Assembly (NCBI GenBank): GCA_028335825.1
Contig: JAIOKI010000003.1
Span: 434,001-498,000, forward strand
DNA: 64,000 nt
Reading direction: 5' to 3'
Source: Nosema muscidifuracis
Taxonomy: Eukaryota; Microsporidia; Nosematidae
Under the pieces are notes generated by a model. That model was not told the DNA's origin. It saw only the letters and a list, made by a program, of their open reading frames with translations, and made no database searches. The translations under genes and the position numbers were made by a program. Of this stretch, positions 54,363 through 63,138 are shown in pieces; positions within the stretch are counted from its first letter, which is position 1; each line of letters begins with the position of its first letter.

Positions 54363-56426
54363 ATGTATATTGAAGCATGGAGTTTGTATTTTCCAGAAGA
54401 ACAATACACAGTATTTAATGAATCAGTAACTATGATAACATCTTTTAAATCACTTATTACAGATATTTTAATAAAAGATAAATTAATTGATATTGAAAAA
54501 CAAAGAATATTTGAAATTACATACGATCAATTTATTACAATATTTTATCCAAAATTTAAAGAAAAAAATGTGGAAAATTTAATTAATTGTATTTCATGTG
54601 CTATGTCAGAAATACTCAAAGAAAAAAATATGGGTTTAGGAAAAATTATTACAAGAATAACTAATTATAATAGAAATGAATTAAATTTAGCTATAGATAC
54701 AGAAAATTTAGGGAAATTAATATTTATACAAGGAACTGTCAGTAGAGTAGGATTTAAAAAAATTATTGTGTGCAAATCTTTCTTTGAATGTAAGAAATGT
54801 AATGAAATAACTTTTCAAAATAATATACAAAATAATTTGTATAAACAACCAACAAAATGTATTTCTAATTCATGCAAATCAAAATCATTTAATTTTTTAT
54901 TCAATCATCCACAAAATATATTAAGAGATATACAAGAAATAAAAGTTCAAAAAATTAATAATTTATCTATTGAAGAAAAAATAGAAGAAATCAACATAGA
55001 TTGCATAATATTTGATGATTTTGTAGGAACACTTGCTCCTGGTGATTTAATAAATTTATGTGGGGTAGTTACATCAGTAAATGAAAGCAACAGTTTGTAT
55101 AAATTAATAGTTAATGTAAATAACCTTGAACATGTGAAAAACAAATGTCTGTTTTTTGAAGAATTAGAATGTGCAGAGAAAGATTTTATTGAATTTAAAA
55201 AAATATCAAAAACTAAAAATATTGTAGCTTCATTTATTCATTCTTTATATTCAAATATATATGGACATGAACTTATAAAAGTTGGAATGCTTTTATCTTT
55301 ATTTGGAGGTACTAAAAAATTTGTAGGTCATACTGAAGTCAGATCAGAAATTCATACTTTGATTATAGGAGATCCAGGATTAGGAAAAAGTAGAATGTTA
55401 TTAAATTCTTGTGGAATTCTTCCTAAAAGTACTTATGTTAGTGGTAATTTAACTACTACAGCAGGTCTTACTGTTTCTATTGCTCATGATCCTATTTCAG
55501 GTGATTATATGGCTGATGCAGGTGCACTTGTAGTTTCTGATAATGGTTTATGTTGTATAGATGAATTTGATAAAATAGATGATCATAGTGCTTTATATGA
55601 AGCTATGGAAGATCAAAAAGTTACTGTAGCTAAAGGTGGAGTAATTTGTAGTGTACCAACCAGAACAACTATAATAGCAGCATCAAATCCAAGATATGGA
55701 CATTTTAATCAATCAAAATCTATAAAAGATAATTTAAGATTTGATAATGCTCTTTTATCAAGATTTGATTTAATATTTATACTTATAGATAATTTAAATG
55801 AAAAAGAGAATTATGAAATATCTGATCAAATACTTAAAAGAAGACATTTAACTTCTTCTTCTAATATTGATTATAATAAATTAATTACAAATCTTAAGAC
55901 AGATAAATTTCTTAGATCTTTGAATAAATCAGAAGATACAAATATTTATTCTGTTTCTATAATCAAGAAATATATTTCATATGCCAAAGCAAGTGTATTC
56001 CCCACATTAAGTGTATCTGCTAAAGAAGAAATTAAGAAGTTTTATTTAAGTATTCGTGATAAAAGTGGAGTAACTACAAGAGATTTAGAATCTTTGATAA
56101 GGATATCTGAAGGAAGAGCTAAAATTGAGTTAAGAAGTATTGCATCTAAAGAAGATGCAATATTTAGTATAGAAATTTATAAAAGATTATTAGAATCAGA
56201 ATGTAAGAAATCTAATAAAAAAAAGAATATTAAAGATTTTATAGAGATATTAAAAAATGAATGTTCTAAAAGAGAAGATTCGATATTTACAAAAGATGAT
56301 CTCAAAAATATTTATGAAATGATAGAATTAAATAAGCCATTTGAAGAGATATTAGAACAACTTAATTATAAAGGTATTCTTATTAAGAAAGGAGATAAAA
56401 AGTATAAATTTATATTAAATATATAA
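54363..56426 (+). CDS. MCM8: MCM8, minichromosome maintenance family helicase of homologous recombination
   Basis: A 687-residue MCM ATPase. The N-terminus IEAWSLYFPEE matches the WKLYFSE start of MCM8. The zinc site is C-x2-C ... C-x4-C (FECKKCNE, KCISNSCKSKSF). The AAA core has GDPGLGKS (about 335), TTTAGLTVS, ADAGALVVSDNGLCCIDEFDKI (Walker B), AAANP-equivalent AASNPRYGHFNQSKS and LLSRFDL. The ending LNYKGILIKKGDKKYKF matches the MCM8 LNDQGYLLKKGPKVYQL. This is unlike MCM2-7, which carry subunit-specific N-termini. MCM8 (with MCM9) unwinds DNA in break repair and meiosis. The start has a GGG-type signal (GAAGGGCATAA). RAD51 lies 1.4 kb away. Confidence 0.88.
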   Translation: MYIEAWSLYFPEEQYTVFNESVTMITSFKSLITDILIKDKLIDIEKQRIFEITYDQFITIFYPKFKEKNVENLINCISCAMSEILKEKNMGLGKIITRITNYNRNELNLAIDTENLGKLIFIQGTVSRVGFKKIIVCKSFFECKKCNEITFQNNIQNNLYKQPTKCISNSCKSKSFNFLFNHPQNILRDIQEIKVQKINNLSIEEKIEEINIDCIIFDDFVGTLAPGDLINLCGVVTSVNESNSLYKLIVNVNNLEHVKNKCLFFEELECAEKDFIEFKKISKTKNIVASFIHSLYSNIYGHELIKVGMLLSLFGGTKKFVGHTEVRSEIHTLIIGDPGLGKSRMLLNSCGILPKSTYVSGNLTTTAGLTVSIAHDPISGDYMADAGALVVSDNGLCCIDEFDKIDDHSALYEAMEDQKVTVAKGGVICSVPTRTTIIAASNPRYGHFNQSKSIKDNLRFDNALLSRFDLIFILIDNLNEKENYEISDQILKRRHLTSSSNIDYNKLITNLKTDKFLRSLNKSEDTNIYSVSIIKKYISYAKASVFPTLSVSAKEEIKKFYLSIRDKSGVTTRDLESLIRISEGRAKIELRSIASKEDAIFSIEIYKRLLESECKKSNKKKNIKDFIEILKNECSKREDSIFTKDDLKNIYEMIELNKPFEEILEQLNYKGILIKKGDKKYKFILNI

Positions 56427-56765
56427 TAGAAATATTATATAATAGATAATAGAAATATTATATAATAGATAATAGAAATATGTAGTAGAAACATATTGTG
56501 ATCAATAGATAATAGAAATATTTAATATATATTTTATAATAGATAATTTATATTAAATATAATAGAGAAATATTATATAATTATTAATAGAAATATGTAG
56601 TAGAAAAATATCATATAAAATAGATAATAAAAATATGTAGTAGAAATATTTTATATATATAATTTATATTAAATATAATAGAAAAATATTTTATAATAGA
56701 TAATAAAAATATCATATAAAATAGATAATAAAAATATTACATAATAGATAATAAAAATTTAATTA
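56427..56765. repeat. Tandem repeats of AATAGATAATAGAAATAT units
   Basis: About twelve diverged units of 18-35 bp, AATAGATAATAGAAATA with TGTAGTAGAAA blocks, lie between MCM8 and NSA2. No gene is seen. Confidence 0.87.
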
Positions 56766-56775
56766 ATTTATTATG

Positions 56776-57552
56776 TTAGACTAAAAGTACTGCATTTATA
56801 CATCCATCATTTTCAGGATGATTCGTAATTTGTGCATATTTACCCCATGTGATATTTCCTTGAGCATTAACAATACCCAACTCACTAACATTTACTTCTA
56901 TAACTGTTCCTTTAGTAAGTACTCCTAAATTAGTAAATACATCTGAATGAGGATTTTTCTTTATTCCTATTATTGGTAGACTAAAAGTAGTTTTAAGTTC
57001 TGGATGAGCAACGTGAGCTTTTTTAAATCTAAGAGCCATTGGTCTAATAAATCTTTCATATTTTGGTGGTTTTCTTGTAAAATCTGTACCAACGAAACAA
57101 GGCTTAGTGACCATTCTTTTCCAATGTTTAGATTTTCTTTTTCCTGAAGCAACAACTCCAAACACTTCTGATTCTGTAAGTCCTTTGACTTCTGCAATGG
57201 GTACAGAGTATTTAGCAGCTCTGTCTTGTCTTTGTTGTTTAATTTTATTATTGAGTTCTTTTCCTTGTTGTTGTAATTCCCTATCAAGTAAGAAATGTGG
57301 TAGAGGATTGTCTTCATCTTTTGTGATAGTATTTTTATCTTTATTTTCTTTGACTTTGAGATTCTTTTTAAGTTGAATTTTTTCATTTCTTCTTTTTTTA
57401 GTAAAAAGCTTAGCTTTGATACCATGTAATTTCTTAATCTTTCTTCCTAGAATAGCTCCTGATCTAGCTTCTTTTTTTAATTTCTTTACTTCATGATCTA
57501 ATCTTCTTCCATATTTTTTAATATGCTGTTCTACAAAATTATTCTGTGGCAT
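56776..57552 (-). CDS. NSA2: NSA2, 60S ribosome assembly factor
   Basis: Nearly the whole protein follows Nsa2/TINP1: MPQNNFVEQHIKKYGRRLDH, a Lys/Arg-rich helical middle with LHGIKAKLFTKKRRNEKIQLKK, then the eS8-like C-terminal domain with KHWKRMVTKPCFVG, TRKPPKYERFIRPM, RFKKAHVAHPELK and the invariant end NHPENDGCINAVLLV. Nsa2 associates with pre-60S particles during 27S pre-rRNA processing. Length 258 versus 261 in yeast. The start is preceded by ACCCCACAAT. Confidence 0.96.
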   Translation of the reverse strand: MPQNNFVEQHIKKYGRRLDHEVKKLKKEARSGAILGRKIKKLHGIKAKLFTKKRRNEKIQLKKNLKVKENKDKNTITKDEDNPLPHFLLDRELQQQGKELNNKIKQQRQDRAAKYSVPIAEVKGLTESEVFGVVASGKRKSKHWKRMVTKPCFVGTDFTRKPPKYERFIRPMALRFKKAHVAHPELKTTFSLPIIGIKKNPHSDVFTNLGVLTKGTVIEVNVSELGIVNAQGNITWGKYAQITNHPENDGCINAVLLV

Positions 57553-57863
57553 ATTGTGGGGTCATTTTCATAAAAATATATTTTAAAAAATATTCTCTTA
57601 TAATATTTGAAAAAGACTGTTTCAAATAAGTAATAATTAAATATTTTACTATTATAAAAACATATATTAATATTATAATATTTTAATAATTTAAGAGTTA
57701 AATAAGTAATATTTAGATGATTCAATATTTTACTATTATAATAACATATATTATATATTGATATATTAATAATTTACTATTATAATAACATATATTAATA
57801 TTAATTAATAAAAATACATCAATGCATTAAAAAAATCATTACTAATTAAAATATACGTTTAAT
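57553..57863. repeat. Degenerate AT repeat, TTACTATTATAATAACATATATTA units
   Basis: Three diverged copies (57645, 57730, 57775 approximately) of TTACTATTATAA(T/A)AACATATATTA lie between NSA2 and RAD51. No gene is seen. Confidence 0.75.
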
Positions 57864-58868
57864 TTATTCTTCTGGATCTGTTATACCAGCTTCAGTTATG
57901 TTAAACATAGCTTCAGATTCTGGTAATAATGGAGAATCATAAATCTTACATATTCTTGTTGATCCTCTTCCTTTTCTTAAAGATAATCTAGTAGTACTGG
58001 CATGAGCCATAATATTTCCTCCAATAGGTTTCTTAACATCCCCAGCAAACATACTCATAGCTCCATCGGGATTCGATACTACTTGATTAGTTATTATAAC
58101 AGCTACTTGATAAGTTTCTGCTAGATTAACAAGATCTCTTAAATATCTTGCTAAACTAATTTGTCTAGCTCCAAGTTCTCCTCTTCCACTAAAATCAGTC
58201 CTGTAAAGAGCTGTGGCAGAGTCAATAATTAATACTGCATATTTAGAAGTTGACATTAAAGCAGAAGCTTGTATCAATAAACTAGATTGATGATCAGAAT
58301 TAAAAGCTCTAGCATAAGAAATATTTTCTAAAACTTCTTCTGGATCTAATCCATATCTTTCTGCTATAGGAAAGAATCTTTCAGATCTAAATGTACCCTC
58401 AGTGTCAATATACATAGCTTTACCATTAGCACCCCCTTGTTCTGGTGGTAATTGACAAGTAACAGCTACTGTATGACAAAGCTGAGTTTTTCCAGTACGA
58501 AATTCCCCAAAAATTTCTGTAATGCTTCCAGACTCGAACCCACCATTAAGAAGTTTATCAAGTTCGGATGATCCTGTAGTCAAATAAACAAGTTCTTTCC
58601 TTTTTTCGTGATAAGCTGATGCTGTAGTGAATCCCATAGGAACAAGTTTAGCAGCTTCTTTAATTAATTTATCAACTTTTATATCGGAAAATCCTTTAAT
58701 TGTTAATAACTGTTTTTTTGGTGCATAAGCAAGAGCTTCTACTGTATTAAACCCAGCTTCAACTAATTTATTAATATCAGCTAGACTTACACCAGCTTTT
58801 TTTAATTCTTCAAATGATGTTGTTTCTGATTTATACTCAGTCTCTTCAATATCTTCAATCATTGCCAT
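57864..58868 (-). CDS. RAD51: RAD51 recombinase
   Basis: A 334-residue RecA-family recombinase. The N-terminal helix-hairpin-helix domain (about 20-80) precedes the core: Walker [10 protein letters not shown] (121-129), [23 protein letters not shown], Walker [11 protein letters not shown], the Rad51 ATP-cap region with [15 protein letters not shown], and loop L2 region with [15 protein letters not shown], then [20 protein letters not shown]. The pattern matches Rad51 rather than Dmc1 (for instance [14 protein letters not shown] and [11 protein letters not shown]). It coats single-stranded DNA in homologous recombination in the nucleus. The start is preceded by TCACCCCAAAA. Confidence 0.94.
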   Translation of the reverse strand: MAMIEDIEETEYKSETTSFEELKKAGVSLADINKLVEAGFNTVEALAYAPKKQLLTIKGFSDIKVDKLIKEAAKLVPMGFTTASAYHEKRKELVYLTTGSSELDKLLNGGFESGSITEIFGEFRTGKTQLCHTVAVTCQLPPEQGGANGKAMYIDTEGTFRSERFFPIAERYGLDPEEVLENISYARAFNSDHQSSLLIQASALMSTSKYAVLIIDSATALYRTDFSGRGELGARQISLARYLRDLVNLAETYQVAVIITNQVVSNPDGAMSMFAGDVKKPIGGNIMAHASTTRLSLRKGRGSTRICKIYDSPLLPESEAMFNITEAGITDPEE

Positions 58869-58949
58869 TTTTGGGGTGAAGTATAAATTTTAATAAAATG
58901 ATTTTATTTAAATAAAGAAAAATTATTGCTAAATTGTAATTAACGAATA

Positions 58950-59140
58950 ATGTTAAATTATTATTAAAAATATTTATATACTTAAAAGAAAATGAATTTA
59001 TTTAGTTTTATCTTTATATAATTATTATTAAAAAGATTTATATACTTAAGAGAGAATATTTTAATTTAAAAATTAATAATTTTATTAATAATTATTCTTA
59101 AAAAATATTTATATACTTAAAAGAGAATATTTATATTTTT
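58950..59140. repeat. Three-copy degenerate repeat upstream of RAD51
   Basis: ATTATTATTAAAAATATTTATATACTTAA(A/G)AGAGAATAT occurs near 58960, 59022 and 59088. The rest of the gap 58869-59634 has no recognisable gene; a short less AT-rich patch lies at 59285-59350 (AAAACGTGGTTTCACAATA) without an open frame. Confidence 0.75.
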
Positions 59141-59634
59141 TTAATTTTATCGTTTTAAAAAATTATGAGTAAATAGAATTATAATTGTACTATTTAAATG
59201 TAATAAATGTTAAACACAACAAATATAATTTTAAAATATCAGTAATTCTTCATACAATTAATTTTAATTATATTTAATAATCTTAGGAAAAAACGTGGTT
59301 TCACAATATTTTATTGGTTATTTTCAATTTTAATTTGAGATGGCACATCATCTTTAAAAAATATTTATTCTAAATATTTTACATTAAATAAATTTAATTA
59401 AGATAATAAATTTTCGAATAGAATATAAAACTGAATTTTTTTATAATAAATTTTTAATACACTGTTAGATTAATTAAAAGATTATTGAACTAAATTATTT
59501 GAGAAATTTTTATTCTAATTATTAAAGACATTTATATTTAAATAATATATTTAAATTAATTTTTCATACTGAATTAAAATCATAAAACTCATCCCCTCCT
59601 TTTTCTTTTAAAAAAGAAAAATATATAAAAAAAT

Positions 59635-60735
59635 ATGAAAAAATTTATAGAATCCTTCACTGATTTCAAATTGTATTCTATAAATAAAATAGAGAACTTG
59701 GAATATCCTGAAGATTTTCATAATACTTTAAAATATTATTTTAGAACATCAAGTGATGCTCTTATATACAGTATGTATGTAGGATCAGATGGTCATATAA
59801 AAGACTTACTCGATCTTATTAAAGAGAGAAAGATTCAAGGAAAGATTACACGAATAATTCTGGATAAAAATCGTGGACTTACCAAACAACTTAGTAAATT
59901 TATTAAAGATCAGTGTTTAGAAGATTGTTTCGACTTCAAAGATATAAGTTGTAGTATTCTAGTATCACGTATTAAAGAAATCAGTGCAGTATTTCATTCT
60001 AAATTGTATATGTTTGATTCTAATATAATTATATCAGGAGCAAATCTCGATAACTCATATTTTACTAATAGACTTGACAGATATTTTTTAATTAAAAACG
60101 ATAATTTATCAGAAGACATAAGAAGAAATCAATTTAATATTGTAGATCAGAATATAAATTCTAATACAGATTATTTATTTACTTTTAATAATAATAAGGA
60201 ATCTGATGTTATATCTAGAATCTTAAATACAGATTTTGATTCTGTATACATATCTTCAGCATATTTTAATCTCCCTGCTAAATATTTTGATTTACTTAAC
60301 AAACAAAGAAATGTAAGTATATTCGTTAATTCCCCAAAAATGAATCATTTTGATAATTTCGGATTTATGGGTAATATAGTCACTAATGTGTACAAGTACA
60401 GTTCATACTATGCTCTTAAATATCTAAAAAAAGCATCTTTATATGAATTTGGTATGGATGGGTTTACTATGCATAAGAAAGGAATATGGGCTTTTAAGGA
60501 TGGATTGTGTGTGACCATCTTAGGATCGTCAAATTTTAACAGACGAAGTGTAGAACGTGACGAAGAATTAAACTTCTGTATGATAACTTCAAAAAAAGAA
60601 ACTTTTGATCTTTTCAGAAGGGAGATTGAGTTTCTAAAGGAACATTCTTTGAAGAAAGAGAAGAATGATTTTAAATTTGTATGGTATGATTTAATTTATA
60701 TATTGATCTTCCATATATTTAATAAATATTTTTAA
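59635..60735 (+). CDS. PGS1: PGS1, phosphatidylglycerophosphate synthase
   Basis: A PLD-superfamily enzyme with two HKD-type motifs: FHSKLYMFDSNIIISGANL followed by DNSYFTNRLDRY, and MHKKGIWAFKDG followed by ILGSSNFNRRSVERDEELNF. The SGANL-x2-SYFTNR-DRY and GS-NF-x-RSV-RD patterns are diagnostic of eukaryotic Pgs1, which makes phosphatidylglycerophosphate from CDP-diacylglycerol and glycerol-3-phosphate, the first step to cardiolipin. At 366 residues it is shorter than yeast Pgs1 (521). No clear targeting presequence is seen. A short hydrophobic C-terminus is present. The start lacks a close CCC signal; CCCCTCC lies about 40 bp upstream. Confidence 0.85.
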   Translation: MKKFIESFTDFKLYSINKIENLEYPEDFHNTLKYYFRTSSDALIYSMYVGSDGHIKDLLDLIKERKIQGKITRIILDKNRGLTKQLSKFIKDQCLEDCFDFKDISCSILVSRIKEISAVFHSKLYMFDSNIIISGANLDNSYFTNRLDRYFLIKNDNLSEDIRRNQFNIVDQNINSNTDYLFTFNNNKESDVISRILNTDFDSVYISSAYFNLPAKYFDLLNKQRNVSIFVNSPKMNHFDNFGFMGNIVTNVYKYSSYYALKYLKKASLYEFGMDGFTMHKKGIWAFKDGLCVTILGSSNFNRRSVERDEELNFCMITSKKETFDLFRREIEFLKEHSLKKEKNDFKFVWYDLIYILIFHIFNKYF

Positions 60736-60836
60736 TTAAATTTAACAATATAAAATATTTCAAAAAAAAAGATTTTTTATTAGAAAACATTTGAAAGTAA
60801 AAAAAAATTAACATTGTGTCAAAAGTTAATATTTAC

Positions 60837-61163
60837 TTACATATAATAATGAGGTCTGGATACATTAATACCTGATTCTTCCAAGGCTTTCTCTACATCT
60901 ACAACTTGTAGAGTAGGCTTCTTCTCCCTAGCAAATCTTTTATCTTTTTGTGCATTTTTCTGTCCAATTTTATGATATTGGAATGCTGAAGTACAAACAT
61001 CAGAAATAAATTTATGAGAAAGGAGAGAAACAAGCTTTTTAGATTTTTCGTCTGTAGATGTTATACCAGACTTTTGCATATAATATTCCAGGACCGAGTC
61101 TGGGATAATAGGAACGTATTCATCTAAATTCTTTTTTAGATCATTAAATTCTTCTTCTTTCAT
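60837..61163 (-). CDS. TAF10: TAF10, TFIID/SAGA subunit
   Basis: The 108-residue histone-fold protein matches TAF10: YVPIIPDSVLEYYMQKSGI, then KLVSLLSHKFISDVCTSAFQYHKI, and the ending TLQVVDVEKALEESGINVSRPHYY. TAF10 pairs with TAF3/TAF8 in TFIID and with Spt7 in SAGA. Compared with yeast (206 residues) the N-terminal extension is missing and the middle loop is short. The start is preceded by AACCC directly at the ATG. Confidence 0.85.
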   Translation of the reverse strand: MKEEEFNDLKKNLDEYVPIIPDSVLEYYMQKSGITSTDEKSKKLVSLLSHKFISDVCTSAFQYHKIGQKNAQKDKRFAREKKPTLQVVDVEKALEESGINVSRPHYYM

Positions 61164-61194
61164 GGGTTAAAATTCTCAAATAAAAAAAAATATT

Positions 61195-61535
61195 AGAAAC
61201 ATAAAACGGAAGCATTTTAAAAAAGAAGTATTGTAAGAAATTTTAAAAAAGAAACATTGCAAGAAATTTAAAAAAGAAGTATTGTAAAAATTTTAAAAAA
61301 GAAACATTGCAAGAAATTTCAAATAACTTAAAAAAGAAACATTGCAAGAAATTTCAAATAACTTAAAAAAGAATTATTGTAAAAAATTTCAAATAACTTA
61401 AAAAAGAATTATTGCAAGAAATTTTTGAATGAAGTATTGTAAGAAATTTTAAAAAAGAAACATTGTAAAATTTTTAAAAAAGAAACATTGTAAAAAATTT
61501 TAAAAAAGAAGTATTGCAAGAAATTTCATTATTTA
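61195..61535. repeat. Tandem repeat of AAAAAAGAAACATTGCAAGAAATTT units
   Basis: About twelve units of 22-37 bp, AAAAAAGAA(A/G)(C/T)ATTG(C/T)AA(G/A)AAATTT with optional CAAATAACTT. They lie upstream of TAF10. The remainder to 61788 shows no gene. Confidence 0.88.
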
Positions 61536-61788
61536 ATCGACTTTAACTCTTTTAAAATATCACATAACAATTTAAATAACAAATTATATTTTCTCAATTA
61601 ACTTAAAATATTAAACGTTTTATATTTTGATAAATTAATAAACACATGTGGAAATTGTTTCAAATGTAAAAAAATACTTTTTTAAAAAACATATTAATTT
61701 TACGTAATTGTTCATTATTTAAAGATCTTAAAAAATACAACTTTTTTAATTTAATGTAATTTTTTAATACATGAAAACCCTTCTATAA

Positions 61789-63138
61789 ATGTCCAGTAAA
61801 ATTAATGAAATATCAAATGATTTAAATATTGATACTTTAAATGATCAAAAAGTATTAATAGAAGAAAATGTAACAAGTTTAGTAGATACAGAACAACAAC
61901 CAACTAAACGTCTTTTTTTATCAAGTGCTGATTTAGATAATTTATCTACTCTTGTTCACGACAAAATAAAAACTAAATATAAACAAAAAGAAAACAAAAA
62001 AGAATCAAATAAGACTTCTGTAATACAAATTTTATTAAAAATTGTAACTCTATCTGTTATGATAACATTTTTAATATTTTATATAAGATATATGTTATAT
62101 AATATAAATTTACGAAACAATATTGATGATAAAGATTATAAAGAATTTGATTTTAGACTTGCTAATGAATTTGAGAATGCTGAATATTACACTAAAGAAG
62201 ATCTTCTTGATTACATTGTATCGTACATAACTAAAATAATTTATGAAATTAATAATTCAGAAGAAAAACAATTATCTAAGAAATTAAACTCGACACAGAA
62301 GAATTTCTTGTTTAAAGGACCACCTGGCACAGGAAAGACCCATTTCATTAAAAAAATGGTTTTTTTATTAGATATTAATTTAAAAATGAATAAATTTAAA
62401 ACGGAAATCGGAAATTCTAAATTTAAACAAATGAACATGATGAAGGTTTATGAAAAGATAAAAAACAAGAAATCTATTGTTTCTGTATTATTTCTGTCAC
62501 CAAGTATTATTGAAGATAAATATGTAGGTGAATCAGAAAAAATTATTCAAAAAATATTTAGCTATGCTACCAAATCTAAAGATATGGAAGCTGTAATCAT
62601 ATTTTTTGATGAGATGGATGCATTTTTTGGTAACAGAGATAAGTCACTGCATGGTCATGAAATTAAAAAACAGACCGAGCTTTTAAATCTTATAGGTGGT
62701 GGTTTAGACAAATTAGAATCTAAATTGTTCCTTTTTGGTGCGACGAATCGTCTCAAATCTCTTGACAAAGCTTTTTTAAGACGATTTGCTAATAAATTTA
62801 TGTTTGGTAAACCATCAGTTGATGAATTTTATATTCTTCTGAACAAACATACAAAGAAATGGATAAAGTCATGCAATAGAGAAAGTATATTACGTAATAT
62901 ATCAAATAATCATAGTATGAATGGATTCTCACATTCTGAGATTATAGAATTAATTTCTAAAGTATCTTTAATATGTGATATTAATGATGAAGCATGTTAT
63001 ATAAATCTACAAACAGAATTTGATAATTTTGTTATGAATAATAATGGAGAAGAAAATTGCAAATATATTTTGCCTCCTTCATTGAAAGAACATCTTTATT
63101 ATAATGCTATTTTTGATAAGAAAGACGAAGATAAATAA
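61789..63138 (+). CDS. Membrane-anchored AAA ATPase, unknown role
   Basis: A 449-residue protein. The N-terminal region (1-75) is polar and presumably cytosolic or luminal; one membrane span lies at about 78-99; then comes an AAA domain with Walker A GPPGTGKT (177-184), a substrate loop region with KYVGESEKIIQKIF, Walker B IIFFDEMDAFFG (about 268-279), sensor LFGATNRLKSLDKAFLRRF with the arginine finger pair, and a C-terminal lid. The KYVGESEK motif is of the Msp1/spastin/FtsH-like classical clade, but the linker motifs of Msp1 (LTSYE) or the metalloprotease of FtsH are absent. A membrane extraction or remodelling role is inference. The start is preceded by AACCCTTCTATAA. Confidence 0.75.
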   Translation: MSSKINEISNDLNIDTLNDQKVLIEENVTSLVDTEQQPTKRLFLSSADLDNLSTLVHDKIKTKYKQKENKKESNKTSVIQILLKIVTLSVMITFLIFYIRYMLYNINLRNNIDDKDYKEFDFRLANEFENAEYYTKEDLLDYIVSYITKIIYEINNSEEKQLSKKLNSTQKNFLFKGPPGTGKTHFIKKMVFLLDINLKMNKFKTEIGNSKFKQMNMMKVYEKIKNKKSIVSVLFLSPSIIEDKYVGESEKIIQKIFSYATKSKDMEAVIIFFDEMDAFFGNRDKSLHGHEIKKQTELLNLIGGGLDKLESKLFLFGATNRLKSLDKAFLRRFANKFMFGKPSVDEFYILLNKHTKKWIKSCNRESILRNISNNHSMNGFSHSEIIELISKVSLICDINDEACYINLQTEFDNFVMNNNGEENCKYILPPSLKEHLYYNAIFDKKDEDK

